DNA of 64,000 nt from assembly GCA_021324465.1 (NCBI GenBank), contig JAJPJB010000040.1:1-64000 (forward strand), read 5' to 3'. Shown in pieces: positions 58,853 through 64,000 of the stretch. This stretch comes from Hyphomicrobiaceae bacterium (lineage in GTDB: Bacteria; Pseudomonadota; Alphaproteobacteria; Rhizobiales; Xanthobacteraceae). The notes under the pieces are model-generated. The model was not told the origin of the DNA and made no database searches. It saw only the letters and a list, made by a program, of their open reading frames with translations. Position 1 is the stretch's first letter. Every line of letters starts with the position of its first letter. The translations under genes were made by a program, and so were the position numbers.

Positions 58853-59530
58853 CTAGCGGCGTGTTCGACAGCCATTGAGAAACAGTCGCACCGCCGCGCG
58901 CAGACGCCGTTCTTCTTGCTGCGGCGTTTCGCGAATGCCGAACAGCGCCAGCCGCTGCGGGATGCCGGCCACCGAAATTGAGAACTGCTCGGCCATCAAC
59001 TGCGGCTGTTTCAGCTCGATCTCGCCGCGCTCGGCATAAAAGGCAAGCACGCGCTCGACCTCGGCCACCCCGCGCCGGCGATTGCGGTCGTAAAACAGCT
59101 GGACGATGTCGGGAAATTTCGGCGCCGCAGAAATGAAGAGCCGCAGCAAGGCGATCCCGTCCGGCGCCGTGGCGGTATCCCTGAGCGTGCGACCGAATTC
59201 CAGGAGGCCGAATTCGACGCGCCGCCGTGCGGGTTGGAAGGCGTGCAGCGTCTGCAGCTTGGCGACGATCAATTGCTCGACGGCTGCAACGAACAGCTCG
59301 GATTTGCCGCGGTAGCGCGCGTAAATGAAGCGCTTGGCGACGCCCGCCTGCTTGGCGATTTCGTCGATCGACGCTGCATCCCACCCGCGCGCCAGAAATA
59401 CCCGCATCGCCGTTTCCAGAAGCGCAACATGACGGCGCCTGGCTTCCGCGCGGGTCGGCCGGCCGCCGGGACCTCGCTTGAATTCGCCCGGTTCGAGCGA
59501 CTGCTCGGGCATGCGATGCAAAGTCTCCAT
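58853..59530 (-). CDS. TetR/AcrR-family repressor of the adjacent efflux operon
   Basis: The 225-residue TetR regulator has the N-terminal helix-turn-helix in LLETAMRVFLARGWDAASID and EIAKQAGVAKRFIYARYRGK, and a C-terminal domain with LLRLFISAAPKFPDIVQLFY (TetR_C type AefR/YbiH-like). It is divergently transcribed from the HlyD-ABC-ABC2 operon, and the 64-bp space between them contains a perfect palindrome, so it most likely represses that operon and itself and releases DNA on binding an exported compound. ATG 59530 (METLHRM) is preferred; an in-frame ATG at 59605 would run across the operator. Confidence 0.9.
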   Translation of the reverse strand: METLHRMPEQSLEPGEFKRGPGGRPTRAEARRRHVALLETAMRVFLARGWDAASIDEIAKQAGVAKRFIYARYRGKSELFVAAVEQLIVAKLQTLHAFQPARRRVEFGLLEFGRTLRDTATAPDGIALLRLFISAAPKFPDIVQLFYDRNRRRGVAEVERVLAFYAERGEIELKQPQLMAEQFSISVAGIPQRLALFGIRETPQQEERRLRAAVRLFLNGCRTRR

Positions 59531-59556
59531 TGCCAGTTGCAGCGGTTTGAGATAAT

Positions 59557-59572
59557 GCAACAGTATCGTTGC
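59557..59572. promoter_or_regulatory. Palindromic operator between TetR gene and efflux operon
   Basis: GCAAC-AGTATC-GTTGC is a perfect inverted repeat (arms 5 bp, spacer 6), centred in the 64-bp divergent space and followed by a half-repeat GTTGCAA. The position suits a TetR-family operator covering both promoters. Confidence 0.55.
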
Positions 59573-59594
59573 GTTGCAAAGAGGGAAATTCGCC

Positions 59595-60620
59595 GTGCGC
59601 GGCACGCGTCGACTTGGCTTTGGTTTGGGCCTCGGCCTGGCGCTGGCGATTGCGAGCGGCGCAGGTCTCTTCTGGTATCAGCGGCAGGCGCAGGCGCCGG
59701 AACGGTGGCAGGGCTATGCCGAAGCCGATTTCGTCAAGGTCGGGCCGACCCAGCAGGGCCTGCTGACCGAAGTCGACGTGGCGCGCGGCGATGCGGTGAA
59801 GGAAGGCACGCTCCTGTTCGCGCAGGATGAAGCTCCGGACCGCGCGGCGCGCGATCAGGCCGCCCGTCAGCTCAATCAGGCGCGCGAGCAGCTCGCCAAT
59901 CTCGAGGCCGCCAGCAAGCCGACCGAGATCGAACAAGCCCAGGCCAATCTGGCCGAGGCGCGCGCCACGCTGGAGCGGGTCAAAAATGATCTCGACCGCG
60001 GCGAATTCCTGGTCAAGAGCGGCACCGTCACGCAGCAGACGCTGGATCAACGCCGCGCCGACTTCCGCTCGGCAAGCGCCCGTGTCACCGCGCTCGAAGC
60101 GGCGCTGGCGCAGGCGCGGGCGCCGATGGGACGGAGCCGCGAGATCGACGCGCAGAGAGCAGCGGTGCAGGCGGCGCAAGCCGCGCTCGATATGGCAGAG
60201 TGGCGTCTTTCGCAGCGGCGTGTGACCGCGCCGGTCGCCGCGCGCGTCGCTGACGTGTTGGCACGGCCCGGCGAGACCATGGCCGCCGGCGCGCCCGTCG
60301 TGTCGCTCTTGCCGCCGACAAATATTTTTGTGCGCTTTTTTGTTCCTGAGAGAGATTTTGCGAAACTGCATCTCGGCGATCGCGTCGCCATCGCCTGCGA
60401 CAGCTGCCCGCCGGATCTGACCGGCACAGTGTCTTTTGTCTCGCCGCAAGCCGAATATACGCCGCCGGTCATCTATAGCGATGAGGCCCGGGCAAAACTC
60501 GTCTTCATGATCGAGGCGCGGCCGCCGGCGCATCGCGCGTCCACTCTCAATCCCGGTCAGCCGGTGACGGTGCAGACGCTCACGGCGGACCAAGCGTCAA
60601 ACCAGGCGGCGACACCATGA
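59595..60620 (+). CDS. HlyD-family membrane-fusion protein of an ABC efflux system
   Basis: This 341-residue adaptor (YbhG/YhiI-like) has an N-terminal membrane anchor (LGFGLGLGLALAIASGAGLF), a lipoyl half-domain GLLTEVDVARGDAVKEGTLL, a long coiled-coil hairpin (QARQLNQAREQ-like RQLNQAREQLANLEAAS to RVTALEAALAQARA) and the second lipoyl half RVTAPVAARVADVLARPGET. A beta-barrel domain ends it. GTG 59595 has AGAGGGA eight bases upstream and is favoured over TTG 59574. Its stop overlaps the ATPase start as ATGA. It links the inner-membrane ABC pump to an outer-membrane channel. Confidence 0.92.
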   Translation: MRGTRRLGFGLGLGLALAIASGAGLFWYQRQAQAPERWQGYAEADFVKVGPTQQGLLTEVDVARGDAVKEGTLLFAQDEAPDRAARDQAARQLNQAREQLANLEAASKPTEIEQAQANLAEARATLERVKNDLDRGEFLVKSGTVTQQTLDQRRADFRSASARVTALEAALAQARAPMGRSREIDAQRAAVQAAQAALDMAEWRLSQRRVTAPVAARVADVLARPGETMAAGAPVVSLLPPTNIFVRFFVPERDFAKLHLGDRVAIACDSCPPDLTGTVSFVSPQAEYTPPVIYSDEARAKLVFMIEARPPAHRASTLNPGQPVTVQTLTADQASNQAATP

Positions 60621-61537
60621 ACGATGCGACCATCGATGTGCATGGTCTTTCCAAGAGCTTCGGCGCGCGGCGCGTCGTCGACAATCTTTCGCTGCGCGTC
60701 GCCGAGCGCGAGGTCTGCGGATTTTTGGGCGCCAATGGCAGCGGTAAGACCACCACGCTGCGCATGCTATGCGGCCTACTCAAGCCCGACGCTGGTTCCG
60801 GAACCTGTCTCGGCCTGGACATTGTGCGCGACGCCGCGTCGATCCGCCGTCAGGTCGGCTACATGACGCAGCGCTTCTCCTATTATGAAGATCTCACCGT
60901 CGCCGAAAATCTCGAACTGGTCGCGGGCGTCTACGAAATGCCCGAAGCGAGGGCGGCGGTGCGCGACATCATCATGCGGATGGAGCTTGGCAGCTACGCC
61001 GAGGAGCTCGCCGGCAATCTGTCGGGCGTCTGGAAGCAGCGGCTCGCGCTCGCAGCCTGCGTCTTGCATCGGCCGAAACTCCTCCTGCTCGACGAGCCGA
61101 CTGCGGGCGTCGACGCCAAGGCACGCCGCGAATTTTGGGATCTTATTCACGACCTGGCCGTCGAAGGCCTGACCGTGCTGGTCTCGACGCATTACATGGA
61201 CAAAGCCGAGCGCTGCAACCGCATCGTCTACCTCGCCAATGGCCGCATCATGGTCGAAGGCGATGCGCTCGATGTGGCGCGACAGTCGGGGCTCATCACC
61301 TATGACGGCATAGGGGAGGATATCGAGGATATCGCGCAACGCATCCGCGCGATGCCCGGCGTCGAAGCTGCCGGCGTTTTTCGGCGCGCGGTCCATGTCG
61401 CCGGCATCGATCGTGCGCAACTCGAGCGCGCCATCGGCGCGTTTACACAGCTGCAATGGCGCGAGGTCGAGCCGCGCATCGAAGACGTGTTCATCCACGA
61501 GCTGAGCGCCAAAGACCGACAGGAGGCGGTGCGATGA
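60617..61537 (+). CDS. ABC transporter ATP-binding protein of the efflux system
   Basis: A 306-residue single ATPase domain with Walker A GFLGANGSGKTTTLRML, Q-loop VGYMTQRFSYYEDLTVAENL, signature LSGVWKQRLALA (usual LSGG has Gly to Val at the last position), Walker B LLLLDEPTAGVDAKARREF and H-loop VLVSTHYMDKAERC. The C-terminal 60 residues are the DrrA/YbhF-type extension. It overlaps hlyD and the permease gene by four bases each. Unlike YbhF it has one, not two, ATPase domains, so it would work as a dimer. Confidence 0.93.
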   Translation: MNDATIDVHGLSKSFGARRVVDNLSLRVAEREVCGFLGANGSGKTTTLRMLCGLLKPDAGSGTCLGLDIVRDAASIRRQVGYMTQRFSYYEDLTVAENLELVAGVYEMPEARAAVRDIIMRMELGSYAEELAGNLSGVWKQRLALAACVLHRPKLLLLDEPTAGVDAKARREFWDLIHDLAVEGLTVLVSTHYMDKAERCNRIVYLANGRIMVEGDALDVARQSGLITYDGIGEDIEDIAQRIRAMPGVEAAGVFRRAVHVAGIDRAQLERAIGAFTQLQWREVEPRIEDVFIHELSAKDRQEAVR

Positions 61538-62658
61538 GCGGCATTTCCTCCAAACGCGTGCGCTCGCTGCTGCGCAAGGAATGGCTGCAGGTGCGGCGTG
61601 ATCCGTTCACCTTGCGGCTGATCATCGCGTTGCCAATCATGCAGCTCCTGTTGTTCGGCTATGCGATCAACACCAATCCCAAACATCTGCCGACGGGACT
61701 TCTGGCGGCCGAACCGTCGAAATATGAGCGCACCATCGTCGCCGGCCTGCAGAATACCGGCTATTACGACATCAAGACGCTCCGCTCTGAGCAGGAGGCC
61801 GAGAAAGGGCTGGCGCAAGGCGATTATTTGTTTGTCGTCAACATTCCTCCGAATTTCGACCGCTCGGTCGATCGCGGTGAATCGCCGTCGGTGCTGATCG
61901 ATGCCGACGCTACCGATCCGACGGCCATCGGCTATGCCACGGCCGCGCTCGGCGGACTTGCCAATGTGCTCAACCGCGATCTGCCGCCGATCCGCCGCGT
62001 GCAGCCCTCGACGCCGGCGTTCCAGTTCATTGTGCACAGCCGCTACAACCCGGAACAGCTCAGTGTGCTCAATATCGTGCCGGGCTTGATCTGCGTGGTG
62101 CTGACCATGTCGACGCTGTTTCTCACCACGCTATCGATCACGCGCGAGCGCGAGCGCGGCACCATGGAAAATCTGATGGCGATGCCGGTGCGGCCGATCG
62201 AGATCATGCTGGCCAAGATCGCGCCATACATCCTGATCGGCTATATCCAGGTGATCGTCATCCTAGCGGTCTCGGCAGCGGTGTTTCGGCTGCCGGTGCA
62301 CGGCTCGGTGATCGTGCTCCTGCTCGCGCTTGGCCTTTTCATCGCGAGCAATCTCGCGCTCGGACTCACTTTTTCGACGGTCGCCTCAAATCAGATGCAG
62401 GCAACACAAATGGCGCAGTTCGCCCTGATGCCCTCGATTCTGATGTCCGGTTTTTTCGCGCCCTTTGCCGGCATGCCGGTCTGGGCGCAATATGTCGGCG
62501 AGGCGCTGCCGACCACGCATGCGATCCGCATAGTTCGCGGCCTGTTGCTCAAGGGCAATGCCCCAACCGACATTCTGCCCGACCTCTGGCCGATCGCGGT
62601 GTTCACCGTGCTCGTAGTCGGGGTGGGCGCCTGGCTCTATCGCGAAACGCTGGATTAG
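61534..62658 (+). CDS. ABC-2 family permease of the efflux system
   Basis: The 374-residue permease (YbhS/YhhJ type) has an N-terminal cytoplasmic helix RVRSLLRKEWLQVRRDPFTL, a first membrane helix, and a periplasmic domain of about 150 residues with YLFVVNIPPNFDRSVDRGES. Five C-terminal membrane helices follow, with the signature RERERGTMENLMAMPVRPIE and MPSILMSGFFAPFAGMPVWA. It exports drugs or lipophilic compounds with the HlyD and ATPase encoded upstream. ATG 61534 overlaps the ATPase stop. An outer-membrane partner (TolC-like) is not in the window. Confidence 0.93.
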   Translation: MSGISSKRVRSLLRKEWLQVRRDPFTLRLIIALPIMQLLLFGYAINTNPKHLPTGLLAAEPSKYERTIVAGLQNTGYYDIKTLRSEQEAEKGLAQGDYLFVVNIPPNFDRSVDRGESPSVLIDADATDPTAIGYATAALGGLANVLNRDLPPIRRVQPSTPAFQFIVHSRYNPEQLSVLNIVPGLICVVLTMSTLFLTTLSITRERERGTMENLMAMPVRPIEIMLAKIAPYILIGYIQVIVILAVSAAVFRLPVHGSVIVLLLALGLFIASNLALGLTFSTVASNQMQATQMAQFALMPSILMSGFFAPFAGMPVWAQYVGEALPTTHAIRIVRGLLLKGNAPTDILPDLWPIAVFTVLVVGVGAWLYRETLD

Positions 62659-62665
62659 AGGGGTT

Positions 62666-62686
62666 TCCGATTCGATGGAATCCGGA
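62666..62686. repeat. Palindromic dispersed repeat, second copy
   Basis: TCCGATTC-GATG-GAATCCGGA matches the palindrome at 8942-8961 with one extra C. It begins eight bases after the permease stop codon and lies seven bases before the ATP12 stop codon, between convergent genes, where it could serve as a terminator. Confidence 0.6.
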
Positions 62687-62693
62687 AGACGCG

Positions 62694-63455
62694 CTAGAGA
62701 AGTCGAAGCATTGCGACCGCCGCTTCGAATTCGGCGTGCCGGAAGGCGCGGCGTTCGAGCGCGATCGGGTCGTGGCCCCATTGCTCCCAGTTCCAGTCTT
62801 CGTCGACATGGGCTGCCTGCCAGGCGGCCTCGCTTGAGGCGGCGCCCCGCAACAGAGCAAGCGCAAGCAGCGCCGAACCGGTGAGCGTCGTGACCGCGTG
62901 CAGCGCCCCGAGCTGCCACGCGTGGTCGGGAATGGCGGCACGCGCCGCTTCCAGCGCAGCCCTCGGCTGACCGACGTGAATGACGCCCTCGCCCTGCCGG
63001 AAATCGGCACCGAGCGCCTGGCGCGCCCAGGCAAGGATCGGGTCCCAGTAGCGGGCCTGACGCTCGCGTAGCGCCTGCGGAGTAGCGGCAGGGTAAAATA
63101 AAAGGTCGGACGCGAGGTATTTTTCGATTTCCGCGCGCACCGGACCGCCCGCTTGGGCAACACCGTCGATGATGGTGTTGGCGAGCCGCGTGAGCGGCAT
63201 AGTTGCGGGATCGATGTGCTCGCTTTGTGCCTGCCACTCTGCCGCGATGGCTTGCGCCAGCGCCGCCGTCGGCACCGTAAGCGGCCGATGCGCCGGCGTA
63301 TGCGCGGGTTTCTTGTCGAGCCGCACGACGTGGCCTTCTTCCGCAGGAACCGCGTCTGCTTCGCCATAGAAGCGCCGTCGCAGCACCGGGCGGGCGGCGC
63401 GTCGAGCCGCCGCCATCGGATCTCCTGGCGCAAAATTCTCAAATCGCTCGCGCAT
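62694..63455 (-). CDS. ATP12-family F1-ATPase assembly chaperone
   Basis: A 253-residue protein of the ATP12 family, shared by Alphaproteobacteria and mitochondria, which binds the F1 alpha subunit before assembly. Seen are RRFYGEADAVPAEEGHVVRL, LDKKPAHTPAHRPLTVPTAA, AIAAEWQAQSEHIDPATMPL, TRLANTIIDG, the conserved SDLLFYPA and WDPILAWARQALGADF. The C-terminus has DEDWNWEQWGHDPIALERR. It is a single gene, convergent with the efflux operon. The 302-bp space to the right is the divergent promoter region. Confidence 0.93.
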   Translation of the reverse strand: MRERFENFAPGDPMAAARRAARPVLRRRFYGEADAVPAEEGHVVRLDKKPAHTPAHRPLTVPTAALAQAIAAEWQAQSEHIDPATMPLTRLANTIIDGVAQAGGPVRAEIEKYLASDLLFYPAATPQALRERQARYWDPILAWARQALGADFRQGEGVIHVGQPRAALEAARAAIPDHAWQLGALHAVTTLTGSALLALALLRGAASSEAAWQAAHVDEDWNWEQWGHDPIALERRAFRHAEFEAAVAMLRLL

Positions 63456-63757
63456 CCGCGGATCTCGTCAATTTATCGTTTTAGTTGAGTAGGTTACGCC
63501 GTTTCGATGAAGCGATAGCGCGGCCGCCCCTGAGGCATTTCGCGCGAACTATACCGGTCGCAGCTTTGTTAACGTGCAAAAGGCACAAAAGCCTGTTGTT
63601 ACAAGTAGAAACGGTAGAAATCCGGTTCCCCCTCGACTACTATCCGCCGCCGGATTCGACCAGTTTCGGTCAATGGGCCCCGTCCGGGAGGATGAAAGCC
63701 ACGCAGCAGCGTCCATACCGCCGATCTCAAGAGCGGGCTGCGGGTTAAGAGGAGTCA
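63456..63757. other. Divergent intergenic region, no gene recognised
   Basis: These 302 bases separate ATP12 (minus) from the glutamate-synthase-like gene (plus). The left half is relatively AT-rich (TTTATCGTTTTAGTTGAGTA and GCACAAAAGCCTGTTGTTAC) and should contain promoters. Short frames in the right half show no protein-like signal. AAGAGGAG before ATG 63758 is a strong ribosome site. Confidence 0.4.
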
Positions 63758-64000
63758 ATGAAACCAACCGACATTTCGGTCCCGGATTATTTCCACAAGG
63801 TGGTGGACTGCCAGTGGGCCTGCCCGGCGCATACGCCAGTCCCCGAATATATCCGTCTGATTGCTGCCGGCCGCTACAGCGACGCCTACATGATCAATTG
63901 GCAGTCGAACGTGTTTCCGGGCATTCTCGGACGCACCTGCGACCGCCCCTGCGAGCCCGCCTGCCGGCGCGGCCGCGTCGAGAAGGAGCCGGTTGCGATC
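63758..64000 (+). CDS. Glutamate synthase small subunit-like FAD oxidoreductase (N-terminal part)
   Basis: The 81 residues inside the window read PDYFHKVVDCQWACPAHTPV and CDRPCEPACRRGRVEKEPV. This is the N-terminal Fe-S domain of the GltD/dihydropyrimidine-dehydrogenase-type oxidoreductases: a CxxxC then CDRPCEPxCRRG arrangement of ligands for 4Fe-4S clusters. These proteins pass electrons from NAD(P)H through FAD to a partner. The spacing (CQWACPAHTPVPEYIRLIA) resembles stand-alone FAD-dependent members found in Hyphomicrobiales rather than classical GltD. The rest of the gene is beyond the right edge, so length and FAD motifs cannot be checked. Confidence 0.8.
   Translation, partial: MKPTDISVPDYFHKVVDCQWACPAHTPVPEYIRLIAAGRYSDAYMINWQSNVFPGILGRTCDRPCEPACRRGRVEKEPVAI

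Noticed and set aside
58809-60593. 594-codon minus-strand frame spanning the TetR gene and hlyD
   Set aside because: It runs antisense through hlyD and in the wrong frame through the TetR gene, crossing the operator region. No domain is recognisable.
1-64000. General recoding of TAG, suggested by two genes with lone in-frame TAG
   Set aside because: TAG also ends intact genes at their family-expected length (class II aldolase 8932-8934, Inh lipoprotein 34061-34063, radical SAM 22554-22556, permease 62656-62658), so TAG is an ordinary stop.
1-64000. tRNA, rRNA, CRISPR arrays, riboswitches
   Set aside because: No GTTCGANTCC-type T-arm with matching acceptor stem, no regularly spaced direct repeats and no recognisable riboswitch core was found by reading. 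A covariance-model scan could still reveal small RNAs.

Overview
The window is GC-rich, gene-dense chromosomal DNA from an alphaproteobacterium, most likely order Hyphomicrobiales (Rhizobiales) near the Bradyrhizobium/Xanthobacteraceae branch. The reasons are a complete acpXL-type cluster for very-long-chain fatty acid lipid A, an ATP12-type F1-ATPase chaperone, a DUF2865 protein, several orphan solute-binding proteins for organic acids, and many short dispersed palindromic repeats between genes. No rRNA, tRNA, CRISPR array, prophage or plasmid function was seen. The only insertion sequence is the tail of an IS5-like element at the left edge.

Layout. 1-5,500: IS remnant, a flavin-dependent oxidoreductase broken by one amber codon, an amino-acid-type ABC binding protein, a junction of two gene remnants, an orphan Bug-type binding protein, a cupin and two small genes. 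5,700-14,700: catabolic and stress enzymes (old yellow enzyme, HAD dehalogenase, class II aldolase, carboxymuconolactone decarboxylase family), a copper chaperone pair, and two GHSLGA-type hydrolases. 14,900-22,600: acpXL-fabZXL-fabF2XL-fabF1XL-adh2XL-lpxXL followed by a B12-binding radical SAM protein; these build and attach the C26-C28 hydroxy acyl chain of lipid A, and the radical SAM protein may add a further lipid modification (inference). 22,600-36,500: transport and motility (Bug protein, polyamine binding protein, Kup, MotAB), mmsA, small envelope proteins, and a TRAP binding protein with a very long Pro/Ala tail. 36,500-41,800: phospholipid synthesis (psd, pssA), an Atm1-type exporter and a LOG-family protein. 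41,800-45,700: a tightly coupled cysS-GNAT-small membrane protein-cimA operon, preceded by a candidate cysteine leader peptide. 46,000-58,600: MarR-maiA, DUF2865 protein, nadE, a porin-like protein, a class II DAHP synthase gene broken by an in-frame amber codon, gor, DUF2059, rpiA, gph and moaA. 58,800-64,000: a TetR-controlled ABC efflux operon, ATP12, and the start of a glutamate-synthase-small-subunit-like gene.

The best lead for something new is upstream of cysS. A 16-codon reading frame with three Cys codons lies directly under a good promoter, apparently leaderless, and is followed by hairpins that can pair in alternative ways. That is the architecture expected of cysteine-responsive attenuation. 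Other leads are the in-frame amber codon in the aromatic-pathway gene, the catalytically degenerate ketosynthase partner in the lipid A cluster, and the radical SAM protein beside it.
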